A stretch of DNA of 33,507 nt from Ignavibacteriales bacterium (GTDB lineage Bacteria > Bacteroidota > Ignavibacteria > UBA10030 > F1-140-MAGs086): NCBI GenBank assembly GCA_018335975.1, contig JAGXRH010000024.1, positions 94,738 to 128,244 on the forward strand. The letters are read 5' to 3'. Below, piece by piece: positions 15,751 to 22,937 of this stretch (positions are counted from its first letter, which is position 1; every line of letters starts with the position of its first letter). The notes below the pieces were generated by a model. That model had not been told where the DNA came from, did not search any database, and was given only the letters and a program-made list of their open reading frames with translations. The position numbers and the translations under genes are program-made.

Positions 15751-15898
15751 AACCCCACGCTTCTCCCAGAGGGATGCCTTTGGCAAGCGTGGGGAAGGAA
15801 CACAAAACATGAATGGCTTTAACTATGAATAGATTTCTCTTTCATGGCTAAAGCCAATTCCTCTCGGCATTGTTGTCCCCACGATAAATCGTGGGGTT
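15751..15898 (+). mobile_element. Transposase-less relative of the IS200-type element, unit 2
   Basis: 148 bp. The left hairpin has arms CCCCACGCTT and AAGCGTGGGG (15753-15794), with a 22-base insert at its tip (15763-15784: TCCCAGAGGGA and GCCTTTGGC sub-hairpins). It is followed by ATGGCTTTA, then ATGGCTAAAGCCA and the identical right hairpin (15877-15896). The stretch from the left hairpin through ACACAAAAC and around the right end is near-identical to unit 1, as expected of an internal-deletion derivative. Confidence 0.85.
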
Positions 15899-16014
15899 AC
15901 AGCACTTTTTTAATGAATCATTTTTCCACAAATAGCGGGGTTTTGCAAAAATATTCATCACCGATTATTATCCTTAAGCAATGTATTCTTGACCAATAAA
16001 AATTCATCTGCATA

Positions 16015-16173
16015 AACCCCATGCTTCTCCCAAAGGGATGCCTTTGGCAAGCATGGGGGAAGGAAACACAAAACACAAATGGCTTTAGCCCTGAAAGAAC
16101 ATGGCTTCCATCGTCATGGCTGAACCCAGTTCCTCTCTCGGTATTGTTTCTCCCCACGATAAATCGTGGGGTT
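16015..16173 (+). mobile_element. Transposase-less relative of the IS200-type element, unit 3
   Basis: 159 bp. The left hairpin (CCCCATGCTT with AAGCATGGGG, 16017-16058) carries the same tip insert as unit 2. GGCTTTAGCC is at 16081-16090 and the right hairpin at 16152-16171. Between them, CATCGTCATGGCT is the tnpA 3' end of unit 1 (there encoding the last histidine-arginine-histidine-glycine residues), which shows that this unit descends from a transposase-bearing copy by internal deletion. Confidence 0.85.
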
Positions 16174-16213
16174 TTCGCATCAATCATTCCCCGCTAATTA
16201 TTCCTTTCCTCAT
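16152..16213 (+). repeat. 62-bp exact duplicate of 16358-16419, including the 3' end of the response-regulator gene
   Basis: The right-end hairpin of unit 3 plus the following 42 bases are identical to the right-end hairpin of unit 4 plus the following 42 bases. In the second copy the last 30 bases (16390-16419) are the final nine codons and stop of the minus-strand regulator gene. The first copy is therefore a displaced gene tail. More diverged versions of the same spacer follow units 1 and 2. Confidence 0.9.
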
Positions 16214-16247
16214 CAATATTTTTGACAAAGAGAAATTACTCTGCATA

Positions 16248-16379
16248 AACCCCACGCTTAAGCGTGGGGATAGGAACACAAAACACAAATGGCTTCAGCC
16301 CTGACTGAACAATGATTCAATCTTCATGGCTAAAGCCAATTTCTTTTTTCATTATAACCCCACGATAAATCGTGGGGTT
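16248..16379 (+). mobile_element. Transposase-less relative of the IS200-type element, unit 4
   Basis: 132 bp. The left hairpin CCCCACGCTTAAGCGTGGGG (16250-16269) is a perfect 20-base palindrome without the tip insert. It has GGCTTCAGCC, then ATGGCTAAAGCCA (about 16326-16338) and the invariant right hairpin (16358-16377). It ends 10 bp from the stop codon of the downstream convergent regulator gene. Region 15587-16389 consists only of units 2-4 and their spacers; I see no gene in it. Confidence 0.85.
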
Positions 16380-16389
16380 TTCGCATCAA

Positions 16390-17046
16390 TCATTCCCCGC
16401 TAATTATTCCTTTCCTCATTGCATACTTCACTAACTCTGTAACAGAACGCAGATCAAGTTTTTCGAGAATATGCGCTTTGTGTGTTTCCACGGTTTTGGT
16501 GCTGATGAAGAGCGAACCGGCAATTTCCTGATTCGATTTTCCTTCGGCAAGAAGTTGGAGAATTTCGCGTTCGCGTGTCGTCAAACTTTCGTAACTATCT
16601 TTGATGACCATTTCTTTTGTTCGCGAAACATACTCATCAATTACTTTTTTGGAAACTTCGGGGGAGAGATACGATTGCCCTTTGTTCACCGCGCGAATGG
16701 CGGCGAGTAATTCCTGATACGCCGATTTTTTGAGAACGTACCCCGATGCGCCCGCTTGTAAAATCTGTGAAATATATTCTTCCGTTGCGTGCATTGTAAG
16801 AATGAGAACGTGCATATCGGGATACGTTTTTTTGATTTGCCGCGTTGCTTCCATTCCGTTAAGCGTTGGCATTCCGATATCCATCACCACAACATCGGGA
16901 AGAAATTGCGCGGCTTTTGCAACTGCTTCTTTTCCGTCTTCGGCTTCGGCAACAACTTCGATGTCATTGGTTTGTTCCATCAAGGAACGCAATCCCTGAC
17001 GAACAATCTCGTGGTCATCGGCGAGGAGAACTTTTATTTTTTGCAT
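16390..17046 (-). CDS. NarL/FixJ-type response regulator with LuxR-type DNA-binding domain
   Basis: 218 residues. The receiver domain (1-120) has acidic residues Asp10-Asp11, phospho-acceptor Asp56 (VVMDIGMP), switch Thr in LTMH (about 84) and the conserved Lys in LKKSAY. The C-terminal LuxR-type helix-turn-helix (about 150-212) carries LTTREREILQLLAEGKSNQEIA and ISTKTVETHKAHILEKL. The family is a phosphorylation-activated transcription factor. The kinase immediately upstream on the same strand (17174-20065) has the matching HisKA_3 type, so the two form a two-component pair. A family B repeat lies in the 127-bp gap between them. The 3' end abuts the IS200-derived array, and the last nine codons plus stop are duplicated in it. 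Confidence 0.95.
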   Translation of the reverse strand: MQKIKVLLADDHEIVRQGLRSLMEQTNDIEVVAEAEDGKEAVAKAAQFLPDVVVMDIGMPTLNGMEATRQIKKTYPDMHVLILTMHATEEYISQILQAGASGYVLKKSAYQELLAAIRAVNKGQSYLSPEVSKKVIDEYVSRTKEMVIKDSYESLTTREREILQLLAEGKSNQEIAGSLFISTKTVETHKAHILEKLDLRSVTELVKYAMRKGIISGE

Positions 17047-17084
17047 AGTGTTGGTGGTTTTTGAAATTCAAGTAAAGAAAAAAA

Positions 17085-17174
17085 AATGGCACACTGATGA
17101 CACGGATGAAACTGATATACACAGATTCTTAATCCGTGAAAATCCGTACCAATCAGTGTCATCTGTGTGCTATT
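17085..17174. repeat. Family B interspersed palindromic element, copy B1
   Basis: The left arm AATGGCACACTGATGACACGG pairs with a right arm ending GTGTCATCTGTGTGCTATT over about 18 bases with few mismatches. Its right edge meets the stop codon of the kinase gene (TGA at 17176-17174, minus strand). It occupies most of the gap between the kinase and regulator genes. Related copies are at 27921-28007 and 28407-28493. Confidence 0.8.
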
Positions 17175-20065
17175 CATATCGGCAACGCAATAATTATTTT
17201 CGTTCCCTCTCCCATCGCTGTTTCGATGCGCATTGTTCCGTTCAATAATGAAACGCGTTCTTTCATTCCTATTATTCCAATACCGAAATGTTCCGTCGCG
17301 CGTTGTTCAATTTCATTCAATGAGAATCCTCTTCCATCATCTTCAATCGTAACATTGAGAAGTGCTTCGGATTTAGAAATTGTTACGATTACATTTTTCG
17401 CGTTCGCGTGTTTTGCAATATTCGTTGTCGCTTCCTGCACAATACGATACAATGCGATTTCAATGTTTGGTTGCAATCGTTGTTCAAAATTCTGTGTAAG
17501 AATCTTCGGAGTAATGTTTGTTTGTTTTCCGAATCTATCCAAGTGCCAGCGGAGTGTTTGCAGTAATCCTAAATCATCTAACATTGAAGGATGTAGTTCA
17601 AGAGTCAATTCGTGAATTTGGTCTAACACCGTTTCACTGAGCGAAGTCATCGTTTCTAATTTTTGTATTGCGGATGAAGTTGCACTCTCCGAAAGTTCTT
17701 TCTTGAGCGATTCGATATTTAATTTCAACATCGTGAGCGATTGACCGAGTTCGTCGTGGAGTTCGTGCGAAATGCGTTTGCGTTCGCTTTCCTGCGTTGA
17801 TAGCAATTGTTCAGTGAGTTGTTGAAGAGTATTTTTTTGTTGTTGCAGTAATTCTTCCGCTTTTTTAGATTCTCTTATATCGGTGGTTACGGTTGCAAAT
17901 GCTATGGGTTCATCGGTATTCGGATTGAAAATAAAAAATATATCCATTAACACGGGAATACGTTCTCCGTTCTTAAAATTTCTCAAATAAATTTCTCCCC
18001 GCCATCGGTTCTCTTTTTGAATAGTAGGAATCACTTCCTGCTGAAACAACTTGAGATCAATCGGCGCGAAAAAATCAAACATCGTTGTTGCGGCAATATC
18101 GCGGTCGAGTTCAACCAATTTTTTTCCGCCGTCATTCAAATAGATTGCCTTTGCATCCAATCCTGCAATGCCGATAAACTCCGGACTTCGTTGAACGATT
18201 GTTGCAAGTTTTTGAATTTCTTCATCCGCTTTTTTTCTGTCGGTAATATCAATCAAGGTTGTAATGTGGCATTGTTCTCCGCTAATCTCCATCGGCTTCG
18301 ATGAAAATAACAGATTGACGGGTTTGCCGGATTTCGAATGTGAGAGAAGTTCAGCATTGTGCAGTCCCCCCGTTTCAATTTGCAATTGTATCAGTTTTTT
18401 TCGCTCATCGAGTGTGAGGATATTTAACTCTGTTGACGTATGTCCAATCACTTCTTCGCGATTAAATTCAAATATTTGAAAAAAAGATTGGTTAGCATCT
18501 ATAATTTTTCCGTCGGCAATTCGCGTAATCGTCATACCGGCAGGACTCGTATGAAAAGCATTGGAAAATAATTCTTCTGATAGACGCAATTTTTCTTCCG
18601 CTTGTTTGCGTTCGGTAATGTCATTGAAAGTACCGATGAGATATTTTTTTCCTTGAACTGAGAGAATTTGACCTGATACCAAACCGTTCCGAATAGTGCC
18701 GGATTTATGATTCAAATCCGCTTCAAAATCTTTTACAAATCCGTTCGTGAGGAGCATTGATAAATATTGTTCACGCGCAGAAGGGTTAGCCCACATATTC
18801 AAACCCCCTGTGGTTTTGCCAAGCGCTTCTTCTCTGCTGTAACCCGTTATCAAAGAAAAATTATCATTGACTTCAATTGTTTTTCCTTCGGGGTAAGAAG
18901 CAAGAATCATCGAACCGGGCGCTGCTTTGAAGATAGTTAGAAATTTTTCTTCGCTTTCTTTAAGTGATTCTTCCGCGTGTTTGCGTATGGTAATATCAAG
19001 ATGCGAACCCAACATTCGTTCCGGTTTTCCTTCGCTGTCTAAAAATAATTTTGCGTTGGTATGAATCCAGCGATACGAACCATCTTTATGCTGCAAGCGA
19101 AATTCATTTTCAAAATCGCCGGAATGATGGTGAACAAACTCCATTGTTTTTTCCATCGCCGCTTGTTTATCATCGGGATGTAAATTCTTTTCCCACGTTG
19201 CAAACTCATTTGGAACTTCCGCATCGGTATAACCAAGTTGACGTTTCCACTCGGGAGAAAAATACACTTCGTTCGTTTTGATATTCCAATCCCACAAGCC
19301 CGTATTCGATGCATCGAGCGCGAGTTGTAATTTTTGCTGGCTTTCTTTCAATGCAATTTCGCGTTTCTTTTTTTCCGTTACATCCTGAAAGAAAATGGAA
19401 AGCCCATCGCGCGAAGGATAAATATGATTCTCGAACCACATATCGTACGGCGGATAGTATTCCTCGATAGTAATGGGTTGCTGCGTTTCTACTGCTTTGT
19501 AATAGTTATGATAAAATGGTTGTCCAACGCCTTCGGGAAATTCCGTCCAGATATGTTTGCCGAGCATTTCGTGCGGATTTCTTCCGAAAATTTCTCCTGC
19601 GCGTTTGTTCATATACGTGTAACACCAATTGGTATCAAGCGCAACAAATGCATCGCTCATATTTTCAAGGATGTTCGTTAAGCGTTTGTTTGTTTCAGTT
19701 TCTTGTTCTTCCGCGTGTTGACGCTTTTCGAATTCCTGCCGTCGTTCTACTTCTTTCCGATTAAGACGAACGAGAATAAAAACTTCGAGCCAGAGAATCG
19801 TTGTTCCCATCATTCGATTAATTGCAGCGTAGTATAAGGAAATTCCCGGCGAAGAAAGGAAATATCCTGCAATGATGAACACCGTGCAAATTACCGCAAG
19901 GGTGATGACATTTTTATTGCTCGAAAAACGATGGAGATATACAATCGGTATTAAATAGAACAACCATTCCGCAATTCCTAACGGTGTAAGAATGTCAACA
20001 ACGAAAATGAATATGATTATCGCTAAGGCAAGGAAGAAAGGTGGAGTTTGTGGTTTTGAAGTCAT
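17174..20065 (-). CDS. Membrane-bound NarX/DegS-type sensor histidine kinase with five PAS domains
   Basis: 963 residues. The N-terminus has several membrane helices (about 10-30, 34-48, 55-72 and 85-102). A short coiled coil follows, then five PAS modules (about 125-240, 245-370, 370-495, 495-620, 620-745) joined by DITERK-like linkers. The dimerisation domain is HisKA_3 type (ERKRISHELHDELGQSL), with phospho-acceptor His770. The ATPase domain shows EATTNIAKHANA, EDDGRGF and FGIGIIGMKERV, and ends ALPI. This kinase class pairs with NarL/LuxR-type regulators, and one is encoded directly downstream. A good AGGAG ribosome-binding site lies upstream of the ATG at 20065. No periplasmic ligand domain is seen, so sensing is probably by the membrane segment or PAS domains. 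Confidence 0.95.
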   Translation of the reverse strand: MTSKPQTPPFFLALAIIIFIFVVDILTPLGIAEWLFYLIPIVYLHRFSSNKNVITLAVICTVFIIAGYFLSSPGISLYYAAINRMMGTTILWLEVFILVRLNRKEVERRQEFEKRQHAEEQETETNKRLTNILENMSDAFVALDTNWCYTYMNKRAGEIFGRNPHEMLGKHIWTEFPEGVGQPFYHNYYKAVETQQPITIEEYYPPYDMWFENHIYPSRDGLSIFFQDVTEKKKREIALKESQQKLQLALDASNTGLWDWNIKTNEVYFSPEWKRQLGYTDAEVPNEFATWEKNLHPDDKQAAMEKTMEFVHHHSGDFENEFRLQHKDGSYRWIHTNAKLFLDSEGKPERMLGSHLDITIRKHAEESLKESEEKFLTIFKAAPGSMILASYPEGKTIEVNDNFSLITGYSREEALGKTTGGLNMWANPSAREQYLSMLLTNGFVKDFEADLNHKSGTIRNGLVSGQILSVQGKKYLIGTFNDITERKQAEEKLRLSEELFSNAFHTSPAGMTITRIADGKIIDANQSFFQIFEFNREEVIGHTSTELNILTLDERKKLIQLQIETGGLHNAELLSHSKSGKPVNLLFSSKPMEISGEQCHITTLIDITDRKKADEEIQKLATIVQRSPEFIGIAGLDAKAIYLNDGGKKLVELDRDIAATTMFDFFAPIDLKLFQQEVIPTIQKENRWRGEIYLRNFKNGERIPVLMDIFFIFNPNTDEPIAFATVTTDIRESKKAEELLQQQKNTLQQLTEQLLSTQESERKRISHELHDELGQSLTMLKLNIESLKKELSESATSSAIQKLETMTSLSETVLDQIHELTLELHPSMLDDLGLLQTLRWHLDRFGKQTNITPKILTQNFEQRLQPNIEIALYRIVQEATTNIAKHANAKNVIVTISKSEALLNVTIEDDGRGFSLNEIEQRATEHFGIGIIGMKERVSLLNGTMRIETAMGEGTKIIIALPI

Positions 20066-20290
20066 TGTGGTAGTCTCCTATTTGTGTACACGTTTTGTTT
20101 TGCGCAACTCGTGTTCGAGAAGTTGGAAGTCGGATTGTCCTCAACAACGAGGATGTGAAGTTGTGTATTCATACCATATCTTCAAAGTGATTTAGTGGGG
20201 ATAAGGTATGAAATTTATTGCGAGACTGTAAATGGCGTCGCGGCGATATAGATACCGCCGGTAAATCGGGGTGAACCAAGAAGAATTTTT
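20066..20290. other. Intergenic leader of the kinase gene with short palindromes
   Basis: It contains the promoter region of the minus-strand kinase. TTCATACC (20168-20175) and GGTATGAA (20205-20212) are an inverted pair, and TCCTC...GAGGA is a smaller one at about 20139-20154. From 20290 back to 20217 the minus strand is GC-richer than its surroundings and has a short open frame reading 'GSPRFTGGIYIAATPFTVSQ' just after the stop of the outer-membrane gene. It has no start and may be the tail of a decayed gene or a repeat. Confidence 0.35.
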
Positions 20291-21427
20291 CTATTCTTCT
20301 TTCATCTTAAAGATATCGTCCCACCGGTACACAAGTTGCACGGCGTACACATCGCGTGAAGATTCCGGAAGTGTAGCAACGAGCGTTCGCTGCCACACTC
20401 CTTTGAACAGCAGTGTGGAAAAGCGATACCACAGCCCCGCTTCGAGTCGCGTTACATCATACCCCCACGAAATTTCCCCCTTCTTTTTTTTGATATCGCC
20501 GAAGAGCAATTGCTCCAGGCGGCTCAGGAAATGCACCGAACCGCTGAACTGATACCGGAACTCTCCGTAATAAGAAAATGCCAGCAATTTTTTATCGGTA
20601 ATGAACGGCGCATCCCACGTATGTTTTTGCGCTTCGCCGATGAATTCGTACCGCCAGTATTCGTAGCGAACATCCGCGCCGATAAACTCGTGACGAACAG
20701 TGCGCACGTTTTCGAGGTAGCCGCCTTTTCCAGCAGAAACACCGATGTCCAGATTATCGGAAAGGGTTGTGCCGAGATGACCGGCAAGTTGGTTCGTGAG
20801 CGAGCGTTGTACATTCGGGTTGGAAAGCGAATTGCGTGTACCCGTCGCGCTCCACCGCACACCGCTGATGTCGCCGAGAAGAGCAATTCCATCGTTCCAG
20901 TATGCTTCTTCAATCGGCGCAATTCCGGGAATGAAGGCATCACGATTGGCAGCGAGTTGTAACGAATCAATGATAGTACCACCGGTGAGGGGAGTTTTGA
21001 AAGAATACATCAACGGGCGACCGATGAGAGGGTTTGTTCCTGCGAATCGCCGCGCGGGGAAATTTCCGACGAGGTACGGAATTTTTCCCACGAGGAAATT
21101 GAAAGCGGAATCCGGTCTCCCTTCGAGATACAATCCGTCAACGCGAAAGGGACGGTTCCGTTTTAAATCGCCGCTTTTCATTTTTGCATCGAACAGAAAA
21201 TTTGCATACGTCGTGAACATCGGGCTCATAGACCACGTGGCAAAAATTTCGGAACGCCAGAGATTGAACGGACTATCGCCGCGTTCATTTTTGTTTGCGA
21301 TGATTGCATTTCCTTTTGCCGTTGAATTGGCTGTTGGCGTTACAATGACATCGGCGTTGACCAGCAATTGCGAAAATGCGTTGAGGGGAAATGCGCAGAG
21401 AAGTACAATGAGGAGAAATTGCTTCAC
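20291..21427 (-). CDS. Predicted outer-membrane beta-barrel protein (porin-like)
   Basis: 378 residues. A signal peptide (MKQFLLIVLLCAFPLNAFSQ) precedes a chain of alternating strands rich in aromatic residues (FATWSMSPMFTTYANFLF, VRYEYWRYEFIGEAQ, LLAFSYYGEFRYQF, RLEAGLWYRFSTLLFKGVW), as in porins of 14-16 strands. The N-terminal part (DGLYLEGRPDSAFNFLVGKIPYLVG) resembles surface barrels with a 'GKIP/VG' turn found in anaerobic Bacteroidota, but I cannot name a family. The GTG start at 21427 overlaps the stop of the hydrolase gene, so it is translated in the same operon. No plug domain or TonB box is seen. Confidence 0.75.
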   Translation of the reverse strand: MKQFLLIVLLCAFPLNAFSQLLVNADVIVTPTANSTAKGNAIIANKNERGDSPFNLWRSEIFATWSMSPMFTTYANFLFDAKMKSGDLKRNRPFRVDGLYLEGRPDSAFNFLVGKIPYLVGNFPARRFAGTNPLIGRPLMYSFKTPLTGGTIIDSLQLAANRDAFIPGIAPIEEAYWNDGIALLGDISGVRWSATGTRNSLSNPNVQRSLTNQLAGHLGTTLSDNLDIGVSAGKGGYLENVRTVRHEFIGADVRYEYWRYEFIGEAQKHTWDAPFITDKKLLAFSYYGEFRYQFSGSVHFLSRLEQLLFGDIKKKKGEISWGYDVTRLEAGLWYRFSTLLFKGVWQRTLVATLPESSRDVYAVQLVYRWDDIFKMKEE

Positions 21428-22227
21428 GCGGGTTTCAGTTTTTTTAGGAATGATTCGAGCGCGGCATTGAACTCTTCAGCATTTTCTAAATTGCTGACGT
21501 GTCCTGCGTTTGAGATGATGAGCATTTCTGCTGCGGGAATTTTTTCGAACATTGTTTGCGAAACAGCAACGGGAGTAACCGTATCGAATTCGCCGACGAG
21601 AATCAATGTGGGAACGTTGATGGTTGGCAATACGTGCGTGGTATCGGTGCGCGCCGCAAGGGCAATCAGCGTTGCGCCGATGGAGAGCGGAGAAGTTTTC
21701 CCGATGATACGTTTGATGGTTTCGACGGGCTCGGTAATTTTCTCAAACGATTTTTCGGTGAAAACATTTTTCGTGAAACCGGCGGCAAACGGTATCGCAC
21801 CATCTTTTTTTACCTGCAACGCTTGTTGGGAACGTTTTATTTTTCCTTCGTTCGTATCGGCTTCACTTTTGGTATCGCACAAAACAAGACCGAGAAAGCG
21901 TTCAGGAAAACGTTCATACGCGCGCAATGCAATATAACCCCCCATCGAAAGCCCGCAAATGACTGCTTGTTTGAGTTTGAGAAAATCCAGCAGCGCAAGT
22001 AAATCGTCCACAAAATATTCGATGGTGTATTGCAGGTCGCCGAAATCGCTGTCTCCGTGTCCGCGGATATCGTAGGTGATGACGCGGTAGTTTTCGAAAA
22101 AATATTCTTCCTGCGGTCTCCACATAAGCGAGGAAAACGGAAATCCGTGAATGAAGACGATGGGAAGCGCAGTCAGTTTTTCGTTATCGAAATAACTGAC
22201 GGTGTGGTTGTTGATAATGGCTTTCAT
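21424..22227 (-). CDS. Alpha/beta-hydrolase (esterase/lactonase-like)
   Basis: 267 residues from ATG 22227. The frame is open to 22389 but the upstream part is not conserved-looking and overlaps the preceding gene. The oxyanion motif HGF is at 27-29. The nucleophile elbow is G92-L-S94-M-G (Ser94), Asp215 is in GEFD and His243 in AGHV, giving a complete catalytic triad. The overall pattern (VITYDIRGHGDSD near 48-61, then CGLSMGGYIALRAYERFPE) is that of the 3-oxoadipate enol-lactonase/bromoperoxidase branch. The substrate is unknown; the enzyme is cytoplasmic. It lies between a hemerythrin-like gene (25-bp gap) and an outer-membrane gene (overlap), so the three are probably co-transcribed. Confidence 0.9.
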   Translation of the reverse strand: MKAIINNHTVSYFDNEKLTALPIVFIHGFPFSSLMWRPQEEYFFENYRVITYDIRGHGDSDFGDLQYTIEYFVDDLLALLDFLKLKQAVICGLSMGGYIALRAYERFPERFLGLVLCDTKSEADTNEGKIKRSQQALQVKKDGAIPFAAGFTKNVFTEKSFEKITEPVETIKRIIGKTSPLSIGATLIALAARTDTTHVLPTINVPTLILVGEFDTVTPVAVSQTMFEKIPAAEMLIISNAGHVSNLENAEEFNAALESFLKKLKPA

Positions 22228-22252
22228 AGAATAATATTTCGTGTTTGTCTGT

Positions 22253-22735
22253 TTATGATTTTTGTGTGCTGTGCCTCTGTTGTAATTGTTGTTCAAGTTC
22301 TTTCCACGTTTGTTCGGGAAGATGTATTTCAAGCAAGGGGAAAAATTCCCGCTCTTCGCACCGAATGTGTTGTTCCAGAAGTTTTCCAAACTGTTTTAAA
22401 TTTTCAACGAGGTTCTTTTCTTTCGGGTTTCGGAATAAGTCAACGTACAACCGCATATGCTGGTGCTCGCGTTCGAGTTGGTCAACGATGGTGTGTGGTT
22501 CGGTGATATATTTTCTTCCAAGAGGAAAGAGAAAACGCTCTTCTTCGGCGAAGTGATTTGTTAAATGTTCATCGAAAAATTTTACAATGTATTCCGCTTG
22601 CCAGAATACATCATGCGACCATAATCGCAGCAAAGCGTTCTTTCCCTGTTGCAACCGAACGGCAAGCAAGAGTCCATCGTGATGCTCGCGCGAAAGTTGA
22701 ACAAGAGCGGCGTGGCGTTTAAGTGGAGTATTCAT
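22253..22735 (-). CDS. Hemerythrin HHE-domain protein
   Basis: 160 residues from ATG 22735; a longer frame to 22813 runs into the divergent promoter region. A four-helix bundle with the metal-ligand pattern of hemerythrin-like proteins is visible: His18/His19 (REHHDGL), His57 and His61 with Glu65 (DEHLTNHFAEEE), His91 (EREHQH), and His123 with Glu127 (EQHIRCEERE). Such di-iron proteins bind oxygen or handle nitric oxide, iron or redox stress; which one applies cannot be told. It is the first gene of a likely three-gene operon and is divergent from the RNA methyltransferase gene across a 202-bp gap. Confidence 0.88.
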   Translation of the reverse strand: MNTPLKRHAALVQLSREHHDGLLLAVRLQQGKNALLRLWSHDVFWQAEYIVKFFDEHLTNHFAEEERFLFPLGRKYITEPHTIVDQLEREHQHMRLYVDLFRNPKEKNLVENLKQFGKLLEQHIRCEEREFFPLLEIHLPEQTWKELEQQLQQRHSTQKS

Positions 22736-22937
22736 AAGCAGTTTGAGGTTTGAGGTAAGCGATTTGCGGGAGGCAGTCGAACAGGAATACCCGAACCACA
22801 ATACGCAAATCACCGACCGAAAAATTTCGCGGTTAAGTTACAAAGGAAAGTACAAATCCCAAACAGTGAAACAAAAAATCGGACCAACCGGCAAACAAAC
22901 GCGCCAACAAACGAAACTTCGTATATTCATACCACTT

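Noticed and set aside
15918..16187. 89-residue minus-strand frame through IS200-derived units 2-3
   Set aside because: It is read across hairpins and spacers of the array (including the duplicated gene tail); it has no family resemblance and no plausible start context.
20217..20290. Short minus-strand frame GSPRFTGGIYIAATPFTVSQ after the outer-membrane gene
   Set aside because: It has no start codon and is too short to support a gene; noted only in the intergenic entry.
22743..22937. N-terminal extension of the RNA methyltransferase
   Set aside because: It covers the divergent promoter interval and has no SPOUT-family similarity; ATG 22938 gives the normal N-terminus.
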